A stretch of DNA of 64,000 nt from Opisthocomus hoazin (taxonomy: Eukaryota > Chordata > Aves > Opisthocomiformes > Opisthocomidae): NCBI RefSeq assembly GCF_030867145.1, contig NC_134415.1, forward strand, positions 51,722,693-51,786,692, read 5' to 3'. The notes beneath the pieces were generated by a model. The model searched no databases, was not told the origin of the DNA, and saw only the letters and a program-made list of their open reading frames with translations. Every line of letters begins with the position of its first letter. The stretch's first letter is position 1. Positions 14,601-27,400 of this stretch are shown piece after piece. Both the position numbers and the translations under genes were made by a program.

Positions 14601-17600
14601 TGGGTGAAATGTTTGGGGGGTTTTTTTCCCCAACTCTGAGTACCCCTATTTCTCTACAGAGCTTATATACAGATTTTTACCAATGCAAAGCAAAACAAAA
14701 GTAAGAGTACAGGTCCTTCACTCTTCTTTTTTTTGGGAAAGCAGAACAACTTTGCAGCTCCTTCACCTCGGATGATGCAGCAAATGTTTCTCCTGCTTCA
14801 CCCAGTTTAACTTCTGCAGAAGTTTATTGTGGTGTATATCACAGGTTCATTCCTGTGAGCCTGCAAACTCCTGTGAAACGCTGAGTGGTACCAATTTCTC
14901 CTGACCTTAAATTAATCCAGGGTCATGCATATCTTTATAGGGCAATGAAAGCTTTTTAGGACCCCAGCCCTTTGGGCCCAGTTTTGCCTTGGGTAATGGA
15001 AACTGCAAAAGAGAATATAGGATTATGCAGTATTTTATGCTTCCTTTACGAATCAATACGCTATAAAATACATGCTGAGAGCCAAAGTTTACAAAAAGTT
15101 ACACTCGCACAACTCCAATCAGCCTCACAGCATTGAAGCAAAAGCTTTCAGCAGTACTTCAGCTTCCTTCGTGCCTTTTGCTTGCAGAGTCAGTTCCTGT
15201 TACGTCCTCAGCTGGAGGACAAAACTAAGTCATTGCAGAGGGTTGCAAACAAGCAACTGATTACAGTGCACAATTAAGAGACAGCATGCGGGTCCCTGCA
15301 GATTGGTGCATCGTGTAACTTTCCATGCTCAAAAAGTCAAAGAAAGTGAACGAGTTCGGAAGTTGGAATCCTGACACCTGGGAAGCTCACTGCAAGCAGA
15401 TTCTTGTCTTTTGGGGAATGCATGTAGATTTAATTGCAAATGGCAAGCCAGTATGCTAACGAGATGACAGCAAGCTAGTCTACTGCAAGCATGTGAGCTT
15501 CAGTCACTAGCCTAACCCAGGAAAAAAAACCCCACCTTACGAGCCTGGGAAGATGATAAACTTTTCTACAAGGGTATAAGGATGTTCCTTAGCTGCAAGT
15601 GTGACTTGCATATATTCGTTGTCTTTGAGTCATCTGTCTCATAAACACAGCCTTTACATCACAAGTCTGACTTGGCTTTTACTTACACTACATTTGCAGC
15701 ACTTTTCTGCTGAGTTTAACGATATTCTGGTTTGGAGAAGCAAAGCTCTGCATGAGTTTTCAGATCTATGCAATTCAGGCATGTCCTTCCATATTTTAGA
15801 TTACTACCTGAAATAGAGGCTTACCAGATTACAGCCCTATGTGAGCAAACACAACTGAAGGAAATAAAAGCGAAATGGCAATCCCTAACACAAGCCCAAG
15901 TGTATTTTCATTCTACCTGCACATCTCCGGTTCCAGCTGTTACTACAAGAATGAAAACTGACCCTGATGCTATAAACCTCACAGGTTAAGTTTGTGTCTG
16001 TAAATAAAACCAGTGGTATTTTTTCTCTGAACAACCTTTAGCAGTTTGATCCTGCCTCTGGGAATGATATTTCCCTTCCAGAAACCAGTCTGAAGGATAA
16101 TTCACACAGAGCCACTAAATACTGAGGAAAACCACTGGAGAGAGCAGACCATCTTGTGCCAAGCCTGCGCCAGGAGGTGAGCGCCACTCGCTTTCATCTG
16201 CAAATCCTTTGCTACTGCTGAGATCCAGTGTAAACCAACATTTTTGCTCAGTTTCTGTAAACTTTGCATGCTAGACCTTGGCTAGATTCGTTGTACATTC
16301 ACGTAGAATATTCAATGAATAAAGTTTTATAAAATTTCCATTCTTCCCTGTCTCTTCAAGGGGTAATTTTCCTGGGTTTGAAGGAGTGTGTACTGATATT
16401 TGGGCCATCTGCTGCCAGATACTTAAAACGGCAGAGTAACCCGCAAATCAAACTAGAAGTGGTGGGTTTGCAGTCTGACCAGAGAAACAAAGACTGACGG
16501 TCTTAAAAAGACTTCTGCTTGAACTTTCTTTTCTGTCTCAAAGGAATAAAGCATTTTTCAACGAGGTTGAATTTCCCTTTTCATGAAGCCTTTGCTGGAG
16601 AGGGAGCACTCTCTCAGGCTCCACAGACAAAAGATTAAAAAAATCTTTCACGTCTAATCTCAGTTTAACTTCTGTTATGACTCCCTGTCTCTGGCTTTAT
16701 ACCAGGATTTCCTTTATCTTCTGAAGCAAGAGTAAACTTAAGTATTAAACAAAAACTTCTCTTTAAAAAGAAAACAGTTGAACTTTTCATGTCAAAATGA
16801 ACACTCTTGTTCCAGAAATTTAAACTTAATCTGTTATCTCCAACGTCTCTATCAAAAAATCACACTGAATGTAACTGGGCTTTTTCCCCATTTTGTTGTC
16901 CTTACATCGAATGAATTCAAAACAAGAGACAACTACGCACACTGAATATAACAGAGTTATAGCAACTGAAGAGGTAATACTGAAAAGCTGATTTTCTGTT
17001 CTTTTTCTGGGCCCGAGTTCTTCTCTCATGCTTAAATACTTCTATTGCCCTATTATTTCACAGAGACCAGAAAAGCACTTGCAAACACCGATCCCTGTGT
17101 GGCAGGTAGGCAGGTCCTGTACGAGCATGACATGCTGAGACAACCTCTGTCCCAAACTGTACGAAGACAGTTATAAAGTCAACCTTCAGATCTAACAATG
17201 AGAAAATAGAGACCCAAACAAAAATGAGAAGACTGAAGAACAAAACGATAAGCTGAGGATACAGCACAAACTTGATCTAGGGCTGATCTTATGCCCTCAA
17301 CACTGCTGGAAGCTCTAACTGGATCACGACAGACACACATATACCAGTCCTAATTTCATTTACTTTGGCTCCACTGGTAGAAGAGACTTAATACAGAGCA
17401 AAAAACAGGAGTATATTGAAGCCAGGCAATGGAGATGTCCCCTTACACACACTCGGACGCAGAGGCTGAGCTCCTTCCAGCCACGCTGAGAGCATTGCAT
17501 GCCCACGGCAGGGATTTGGGCATAAAAGTAGCAGATCATAGAGGAAAAGATCTGTTGAAATGGCCAGTGAGATATGTGACCACTATCAGTCACTGTAGCT

Positions 17601-18600
17601 GCATTGCTGCTAAGTCTGTTTACAGGAGATAAAAAAATCATACCCCATTAATTCACTTTTTTCTGGATGCATACATTGCCATTTGTGTTCAGTGAAAATC
17701 ATAACAATACACTCCTGACGTGCATTTAAAAAGAAAAACTCTTACATATAAAAACTTTTATACTACCTAGGATCAGAAGTATATAAAAGGAAATTTAAAA
17801 TACAGATGTAAATGATCAGTGAAAATTGTCCTGTTTGTTCTTGCCAGAATGATGCTCCGAATTCCCCAAGAGGTGTATTTTCTTATAAAGCACAAGTGTT
17901 ATTTTTAAATCAGCTTAAAATCCCACCAGGGCTCACCAGATACCTGTATGCTCACAGACACAGAGCCACACAACATCAGGGGAAACTCCAAAATATTTCC
18001 AGTATATTTTTGCTCACAGCATTGTATGCAAAGACCACGGCCCATTTCTGACAGAATTTGTACAAGTGTGGAGCCTTATTCTCACATCTTTATCTGCATT
18101 GTGGCAAGTCTGACTTTAATGGGGTGTTTAAGTTACTGTGGAAGCAAAAGCCTAACACCCCTGACACATTTCCTTCCAGGGCAGAAAACCGGTGTTATTC
18201 CATAAACCACCTTACTCGTTTAGGCTATAACAGTCTAGAGCCAACTCCCCAGCACTTCATAGCCCCAAGAGCAAGGGTGTTTTAGGTACTGAATACAGGA
18301 TATGGCATAACTAAGTAATAACTTCAGGCTGTGCAATTATAAGCAGCATCATTATGCATGTGCACAATAGAAGGAGAGGACAAACTGAGGTCACCCAGGA
18401 AACATTGATGCTGGCGTTTCTTCACCTCCAAGTGTCTGACTTTGCAGCTTTAATAATACTCTTGTCATGAAGGGGTTTTGTTTAATTTATATATAGATTA
18501 TGGGTTGCTGTCTATTGGCAGACACCCGCAGTATTGGCTGAATGCAGTTTTAAACAGCAAACTTTCCCTCTGTTGAAAACATCTGCTTTAGCTAGAAGAC
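2663..18600. other. intergenic, no gene seen
   Basis: Long unique-looking AT-rich sequence between the first LTR and a candidate conserved block. It contains T homopolymers near 8678 and 9271 and the AT palindrome block at 12590-12720. No open frame exceeds 124 codons, and none shows a family motif or convincing paired splice sites. I see no tRNA or other RNA gene. Confidence 0.65.
12634..12677. repeat. perfect 13-bp AT inverted repeat
   Basis: TTTATATTTAATA at 12634-12646 pairs exactly with TATTAAATATAAA at 12665-12677 across an 18-base loop. It lies in a strongly AT-rich block (about 12590-12720) with several TATA runs. In such composition a palindrome can arise by chance. Confidence 0.8.
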
Positions 18601-18639
18601 AATTTAATTGCAGTTGTTACTTACACTCTGTATGAAAAA

Positions 18640-19400
18640 GCCTAATTTTGATTCTGTGATATGCCCAGGGATGACAGCATCATTTAATGTACCCATCAAA
18701 AGTTACTAACTTGATAGTAATTGAACAGGGAATGGTGCATCTGACCTTTCCTTTAAATTACCATCACAGACTTTTAATGGGTTTCTCAAAAGTTATTGTT
18801 ATTAACATGAACATTATAGGAATGAAATCAGCCTGTTAAAGCCAGTAATCACAATGGTTAAACAAAACTGATACCTGGAAATAATCTGCTGAGCTATGAA
18901 GAACTATCTTGTCCCTAAAGAAAGACTACATTGAGACAAATATATTGACAGGTAGAGATAATGATAACGATATCAACGGAGATGATCAATTGTTTTACTG
19001 AAAGTAATAGAGATATTGATTAAATGGGACAGAATTTAAGTGGGGATATGAAGTTACTTTACATTGTGTCCTGTGGTTAATAGACATAATCTGATCTTCT
19101 GCATCTTCCGCAACTGGTTTGTTCATGATGGATATTGGCTGTATGGTGCAGGGTACTGATTTGTTACATACGCTGTGAACCTGCAGCTATTATCATGTAA
19201 GATCCTACGGCCACATATTATTATTAATGTCAGATTTTTCAGGCAATGTTAGTAAGCAACACAAGGGAACAAATTCCTAAGACACTGTTAACCTCAATGG
19301 TAACAATCTTTTTGCAGATGTCCCTTTCTAATTCTTATTTTTAAATTAGGAGTGAATAAAACATTCAGTCTTTCAGGAGGAAGGAAAAAAACTCAGTCAT
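18640..19400. promoter_or_regulatory. candidate conserved non-coding element
   Basis: About 760 bp free of repeats and of open frames of 60 codons or more, rich in ATTA/TAAT homeodomain-type cores and GATA/GATC motifs (for example GATAATGATAACGATATC and GATGATCAATTG). The composition is that of distal enhancers in gene deserts. This is judged by eye only; no alignment was possible. Confidence 0.25.
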
Positions 19401-20973
19401 CTAACTCTCTGCTAGTTTGCTATTGAAATTTCTTTAGTACTCCCAACCACGAAGATCAGTGCTCCAATGGGTCTCAGCATCTCCTGTGTATATATAACAT
19501 TTTTTCTCACTGGAGGAAAAATCACAGTAGTGGGTCTGGAATATGTCTACTTATTCATGGAAGAGGTGCAATACACACAGCAGTGATAAATACTTCCCTA
19601 ACAATTTCCTCTACAAGCATGCCTCAGTCCCAAGCTGAAGGGACCATCTCTAGGTTCAAGACAAGTGTTTGTGCTTTGGCCTTTTCTCCTAAGAAAGAGA
19701 ACAGTTTTATAGCGTGCAGATTTTTTTTATTATAGCTTCTCATTTTTCATGGTCCTAGTAAAGGCTTATCAGGTCACTGCCAGTGATACCTAAAAGAGAA
19801 CAGAGCACTGACTGCCCTGTGTGGTCCAATAGCCCATTGTCCAGTGTTCCTCTTTACTTCATTTAATATGCTAAATGCCATCTTGTGAGCTAAAGTACCA
19901 TTTGCAGAAATCAATGCATAACTAAGTTACTAAGCATGTGAAATTTGCTACAAATAGCAAAGGCATTCTTCCAGTGAGGATTCAAATTTTTTCTACCATG
20001 CCAGAGTTTCCAGCTATTATTACTATTTCTTAAGTATAATTATATATAGTTGGTGCTCAACCAAGTTTACAACCTTCTGTAATTCCCTGTTCTCATGTAT
20101 TTTTCTGCCCCAACAAGCCTAACTTCCAATAACAGGAAATATCCACCCCATTTATAAAAAGAAAACCATTATATTTAATTCCACAGATATATCAACTTCA
20201 ATACTGTAAATTTTAATACCAGGCATTGGAAAAAGACACTTAGCTATGTACTATGCTGTTTACACTGACTCAGTATACGCAATGGCTATGCAATACAAGT
20301 CACTAAAGACCCTAAAAGCTATTGGAAATGGAGCGTATCTGGATCTGTGAAGCACCATGCCAATAGCTATGTATTATCCGCCTTAGCATCCAGCCTTTTA
20401 CCTGGCATTCCACCAAACCTAATATAAACTAATTGCCATGAGATTTTTTTTTTTTTTTACAAATGAAAACGCTGCAGTTGGATACACTCTGAGTGCTCCA
20501 CACTGAGAACAGTGCATTGGCAGATTATTGCCAATTTTTTTTTTCTCCTGTGGAGAAAGTGGCTGTTTGCTCCCACTCACTACAACGGAAAAAGTCACAG
20601 CTCTGTGCTCTGGGTCTGCTGTTCCTGGGAGACAGCAGCAGGGGGGATCTGCCTTTTACCATTACGAAAAAGATTCTCACAGTGGTCTTTATTGAAACAC
20701 TTACCTGCAGATCCCCTTTCATTATATGCAATTTTTGGTTAGATTTTGCAGATCTCATTTTTACACCTCCTTAATAATGTTACTGCTGCTGAGTCTCATC
20801 TAGTCAGGTCCAACACACAGACACAAAACGTCTTGTTCTAGAGAATCCCATGGACTCCTTCAACCCCGCATTTATATAAAACATTTTTGATAATGCCCTG
20901 GTTTTGGAGTTAATTTTCCTCCCAGTGACTGCTGTGTTTTGCATTTAGTATGAGAATAATGTTCATAGTACAC

Positions 20974-21498
20974 TGATGGTTTTAGTTGTTGCTAAGAAAT
21001 CAAGGACTTTTTTCCAGTTTCTCATATTCAGCTAATGAGCAGGCGTGCAGGAGCTAGGAGGGAGTACACCCAGACAGCTAGCCCAAACGGGCCAGTGGAA
21101 ATATTCCATACCATAGGTGTCCTGCTCAGTTTATGAATGGGGTCAGCCAGAGGGCAGGAATCCTCTTTTTCTCACGAGTTCGATCTTTTCTGTGAGTTTG
21201 AACTTTTTAAGGAATTCTGCAAAATCCACAAGTTTTGTGATCGCTGCTTGGTGACTGGCTGCAAATCGGTCATGACGTGGTGAGAAAAAATTGTATTGTG
21301 TATTGCTTGTTTGCATATTGCTTGTTTGCATATTCATTATTATTATTTCCTTTGTTGTCTTCTTAAAACTGCCTTTATCTCAACTCATGAGTTTTACCTT
21401 TTGTCTGTTCTCCTCCCCATCCCACAGCGTGGGAAGGGGAGGGGTGAGTAAGTGGCTGTCTGGTTCTTAGTTGACAGCTGCAAGGTTAAGCCACAACA
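20974..21498 (+). repeat. solo ERV LTR, family 2 (about 525 bp)
   Basis: It begins TGATGGTTTTAGTTGTTGCTAAG and ends GGTTAAGCCACAACA, both ends familiar to me from a common avian LTR type. Recognisable internal parts are AGGAGCTAGGAGGGAGTACACCCAG, the U3 module AATATTCCATACCAT with a decayed CRE, a polyadenylation-type region (TTAAAACTGCC), and a GGGAGGGGTGAGTAAGTGGCTG tail block. A 15-bp unit (TATTGCTTGTTTGCA) occurs twice in tandem at 21301-21330. I could not find a matching target duplication, so the 5' boundary may be off by a few bases. No internal retroviral genes are nearby. Confidence 0.85.
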
Positions 21499-24400
21499 GA
21501 TAATCATCTATTCTCTACAAGAGCTATTGCATTTCATATCACAGCTGATCATATGGCTTACGGTCTCCCTGCAACTTGCTTTCGGCACATGGCAGTGGGT
21601 GACTAGCATGATGCAGAGCTCCTGGTAGGAGGAACAGAGGCACAAGCAAAGCTGCTAAGCAGCTCCAGTGCATGCAGCCATCGCCCAGGACGGTCTGCAG
21701 CCACCATCACTGCTCATCCTGGTCTCACAGCCAAGGTTGCGCTGGCATCAAAAAGCGCTGTTGATATTTTCCCTGACCCTCTGAAAAATTAGTAGCAAAG
21801 GAAATGAAATGCCAGCAAGGAATAAGAGTCTCTGTTTACTCCGGATGACAAAACCAGGGAGGTTATTTAATCAGGAGGGTAAATCTGTCATCTTTACAGT
21901 TGGTGATATTTTAGTTGACACTGAGAAGCCATTGTCACTATTCCAGAGATGCTCTTTTTTGGTCTGCGACTACAGACAACACTTTAAGGGCTATCACATA
22001 CAGCTATCCCATCTCAACTTCCTACACAGCTCACCTTGACACTACCAAAACTTTATTTATGACAGCAAAGCGGCTGCATCTACTCCAGTCTGGTGCATCA
22101 CTCAGTGCCTGAATCCAGCCATGTGCTTCAGAGCCTCCTGGGTTTGGACTGGGGCTGCCCACCGCTCTTATTTGAGAATATTTACTGGAAGGTGCCACAA
22201 AGGAAATTTCAGTTGCTCACTTGTTTTCCTTACTCATTGCCCACATCCTAAGGATCTTGCACTGAGCCCTCCTGGGAATCCATCAGACACACATCCTTTC
22301 CTGTTAAGACTAGCCCAGGAAACAGTGGCTGGTAAAAGGCAAAAGCCATCACACAAAGTAAATGGCAAATTAACAGCAGTGTTCAGCATAATAAAAACAC
22401 CAAAGATCCTTCTTCTTGAATGAGAAAATCTGCATCTGAGAATGTGTATCTGGCTATACAGAGAGAAAAAATATTATGGTATGAGGAAGGAAACACACAA
22501 AGGCTATCAGCAATGATTTTGCCCAAGAAGGAATCTTTTCCTGGGAGCCTCCAAAAAACATTTTTTGCCTTGTCTGCTGCCCCATTTGCTATGCTGCTGT
22601 GCAGGTCAACAGAAGTCAGCTCAGAGTGCTCAGGTACAACTGAAAACACTTTTTAATCACGAGTCTCCAAAGGAGTGCAAGGCAGCTGGTGCCACGGACA
22701 CCTTCAGACCCGGGGAGCTCAGACCAGGATCTGTTGCGTCTGCAAGGTTTCAAGGGCATACCCTTCCTCTCTCTGCATGGTACAAACAATGTTGCCTGTG
22801 CAGATGACTGCACCATTTTGGAGCACTTTTTCCACTGCTGTGGGCATCTCTGCAGGCTGCAAGTACTTGGTCCAGAGTTTTCACCAAAGTCATATGAATT
22901 TTGAAACACAGTGACTCTGCAGCCTTGGCCAAGGATTTCAACTGCATTCCCCAAGCGTTAAGCTCACTGGGCTAAAAAGCAACTGCAAAGTATTTCTTTG
23001 TGATATTTACTTTATAAAATTAAAGCATAGAGAGAAAAAAAATCAGTTTCTTTCTGCTATTCCTTAGCTTGCGTAAGCAGTCGATTGTAAATGTCAAACA
23101 CCGGTGGTGCATTAGAAAAGGATCACACTGAAAAATTCTCTCTTGAAGGCCAGAGCCCAAACTCCTCACCAGCCCCAAGGCTGCTCTAATTTGACATACA
23201 ACATCCTACATGAGGACCATGTACATTAACGCCTAATTTAGCTGTCACAACTCCAGTAGCATAAGAGTCACAGAGACTCCAACAGCAGCTGGTTCACCCT
23301 GTGCTGAATTTCAGGCAGTTGTCCTCTGCTTCATCTATCTCTGTCCAGGTTCGAAGGGGTGACGGGGGATATTGTGAGATCCAAGCTAGGTTAGAGGAGC
23401 AGGTGGAGATGTCTGCAGCTGAATAAGCAGGTTGCTTTGGGAGTAACATGAAACAGATGTCCTGTCTTCACACTCTCTGAACATTTTCTTCAAATAAATT
23501 GCAAGTGGAGGGTTTAAGGCTGAGTCTGTCATTTATCTCTTTAGCAACTCCTCTTCTGTTTTCTTGAGCCTGTTTTCTTTCAGGGTAGCACATATTTTCT
23601 GTAAAAGGATGATTTTAGAAGCCAGAGAGCAAAAAATGCTTTTTGATTGAGCAAGGGAAACGAAGTGCGCCGTGCCAAATGAGTTCACTGAAGTTTCAGG
23701 TAGAGAATACTGGGAGGTGCTCCGCACATGGTACAGATAGGCATGTATTCAAACAGTAACAAAGCTCATTGAAGAAAACCACATACTATGCTTTACTAAG
23801 GGGATTTCCCTTCAAAGTATTTTCCCAGCAACATTTATTGTTTAGGCTGGGTAGGCAGCTGGGTTTTTACAAATGATAAGTATAACTTGTGGTCTGTTAT
23901 TTCAGCACAGCAATGCATTTATTCATATCAAATGCCTGAAACAGATGAAGGGATACTGGTTCTGATTACATACACAAGTCCTGGGAAATACTCAGGCAGG
24001 TCTAGAAGCAATCATAGTTACCAAAAATGTGCTCTCTCTAAGTAAGAGATTACTTAAAACACATACAAAAGTAATAGAGACTTGACTCTTCTTCATGCAT
24101 GAAAATTTTACTTTGAAAGACCAAAGCACCCAGCCTTCTACAAACAGGCAATGTTTTGGGATGTCTCCTTTTCAGAGACATCACCCCACCCTCCACCAGA
24201 AGGCATCTATTAATCATCAGAGAGCCCCTACCACTCACCATCTAGAAGTGTCTCAATGAGGTTCCTTCAGGTTAGGCAACCAGCCCCTTTGTCAAGGTCC
24301 AGGATTTCTATTTAAAAATATATTGCACAGGTAATGTACAAGGGACTAAAACAGGCAACAAACTTCTAAGACGGATTAGTGGAAAAAACGGGATTTACAG

Positions 24401-27400
24401 GTCCACTGTCTTTGCTTATGATTGACAACTTAACCTGCAGTGATATAGGAATGCCATTTACTGTCTACCCTACTGCCTCTGGTGCTGGGATAACCTTTCC
24501 AATGTGCAATGCTCTTGATAATGTGCATAACTCAGAATTGTGCAAAAGAAACTTCCAAAAATCTGCACAGGTAGTTAGTTCAAGTCTCAAGACAAAGAGG
24601 CAGTAATTTACCAACTCCATCAGCACTACCAGAAGTTAATGCAAAATAAATTCCATGGGAGTCTACAAAAATGTCAGATGACAATAATACCTCAGTGAGG
24701 CAGAGCATATTTTATGCACCCTGCTCGTTAGCTGTAATGCCTGTCTGCATGACTGTTTTTTCTCATTTGAATTAATCACACTGTATATTATGAAGAGACC
24801 CACTGAGCCCTTTAGTACATAAAGTATTTAAAAGATGTTATTAAAAAAGTTATTTTGGAAATTTGCAATTACACATGTATTTGTACACTTGCATTTATTG
24901 CTTCTTTTGCCGTCAGTCTGCGTCAAGCTAAAGACCTAGGAGTCTATTTACACAGATGGGCATTTGGAGCCATTATTGGCATGCTTACAAGAAAGTATTA
25001 TTCTTCTGAAAGGCTACAAATTTTTAAACCCAAGTTACAGAGCAGCTGTTTGGCATAAGTAGATTTGTCAAACTATTTCATATTAAGTTTACACAGCATC
25101 TCTACTTTGAACATCAATTTTCTGGGTTCCTGGTTCTGGAACTGGGATGTATATCAACCTCAGCCACGGATAGTGCCAACAATCTCGAAATGATGGCATA
25201 TACTGAAGCTCCTCTGTGTGCAGCATCTGGTTTGTCTGAAGCCTTAGACTTTTAAGGCACAGAAAAAGCCTTTTGCAAGTCAATTAACCCAATTGTCTGC
25301 CTACCAATCCCTTCACATGAACCAAGTGTCAGTCTTAAAAAGAAATTCAACGTTTTGCTTCACCCTTTATAGGAAGACACTTTTGCTAGCTTGAAGCCCT
25401 CTTCCAATTGATACAATAATGTAGCCACTGCTAGTTTATCCCCATTTGCTCCTGCGCCAGACAGCTCTTCTCCCTCTCTGGTGTTCACCCCCAATTTATT
25501 TATAGACAACAGCCTAAAATGTCCAGACAGCCCTAAAAGTGAGAGTTGGGCACTGATTTTAGGGCTACAGCTTCACTTTTGTGTAGAAGTCAGACCAGAC
25601 TCGTTTCCGCACACAGAGGTCTTCACTCTGCTAACATTGTTAATAGCAAGAGAATAACAAAGTACGCATTTCACAGCCATAACAATCTTACAAAATTGTG
25701 AATTACAATAGACATATAGGTTTCACCCAGGCACCCACAGACCACGATGCTGAAGGTTGACACAAGGGCAGCAGATCCAAGCGCTAAATGGATAAAATGG
25801 CATCCCCAGCAGGTTTTTTCCTCATTCATTATCAGGGCATTTTTAGAGTCACCACATAACCCTGCCCACCCTTCCCCACAGGGATACCAATGTTGAGTCA
25901 TTCATCAGCAGAATATTGTCACATTTTACAATATCACCCTTAAATACAAGAGCCCTCAACAGGACAGTGCTGGAGGTTATTGATTTTGAAACACTGATGC
26001 AGCAGACAGCATCCCCCCTGCAGGAGAGATGCCCAAGGTCAAATGCCTGCTTAAAATACACATTTGGCTACCAGGAGTTTCATTAAGTTCAATAAACCAT
26101 CAAGTATTGGCTGCCGGCACTATTTATAAATAATCAGCCTGTACAGTGCTGACCCCTTTTTTATTTAATGAAATTTGTTTTCTCTTGTCAGTGTCAGGTC
26201 TTTTGAGTTAGCGAAACGCTGTGACCTCTTCCACGCTAAAAATGAAACTGCGTATAAAGACTGTCATAAAAGCCCCGCAGTAGCAACAGCTCCCGGAAAT
26301 AGCATATATCTATTTAGGTAATACAAACAAGATGTCAAGTCTTTAAAAGCATAAGGTGTTAAACCAAGCGCCAAACCATCCATAAATGTTTGCATACCAC
26401 AGAGCAAGAGCACACTCGCTCCTTCATTCACCCTCTGTAAAATAAATAATATATTATGCATGAGTAGAATTTGTGTTACTGCAGTGGTGACAACAAGTCA
26501 TCCTGAATTAAAGCATTCAAGAATTAAAGCCCTCCCTCTGTGTGTTGCCTACAGGGAAAGAACTTCCTAAAGGCAGTATTTCTTGCACAGGAGCTGCCAT
26601 GTCCCAGAGCACTGTGGGCCCAGCCGGAGGGCGCTCGGAAGCCCAGAATGGACAGGAGCTTTATCTACCCTACGCTGGAAAAAAATCATTTTGAATTAAT
26701 GGTTCTTTATTTCTTTATGGACTTTCCTTATTTTTAGTCTTTATGCTGCAGTATCAAAGGTGAGCATCCCTCTTTTTTCTCCTGCTCCTGAGCTAGTTTT
26801 CTCACCTGACCTTTAAATTCTTCTGTACCATCCATAAGGGGGAATAATCACAACAGAAAAATCCAGGAAACACAAGCTTATAACTTCAGGCCATACTATA
26901 TTTAGCAGTCCCCTGGTGTGCTGCTATGTTTTTAATTGTTGTTGTCAGAACATATGCGGGAGATGTAGCTTCTGTTTTACAAAATAAGAACGCTTTATAC
27001 CTAGGTGTTAAGTGCATGACTGTCATCCGACCAGTTAATGGGAGCATGAACTGTTAAGAGTCAAACACGGCACCTAGATCCTCTTCTTTGCCTAGGGCAC
27101 TGCTCTGCTATACTTGCCGTGAAAGTTCGTTGGTTTTGTTTCTGTGCATAAGCACACCCATTCACACAGAAAGGGGTGCGCTTCTGATAAATATGTATAC
27201 GTACTATATTGCATCACAATATTTTGATTTGCAAGTGAGCAGTGTTCAATGATGCAACTTTGGCAATGTATACAGGGGATGGATAGATACAGAGTTATTA
27301 CAAGGCAAGATTAAAACTCTTTGGTTGATCTGTATCGATTTTATTTTTGCAGTACTGTCTGCCTGATCGTACATCTTCCCATTTCCAACCCGCTGCTGCG

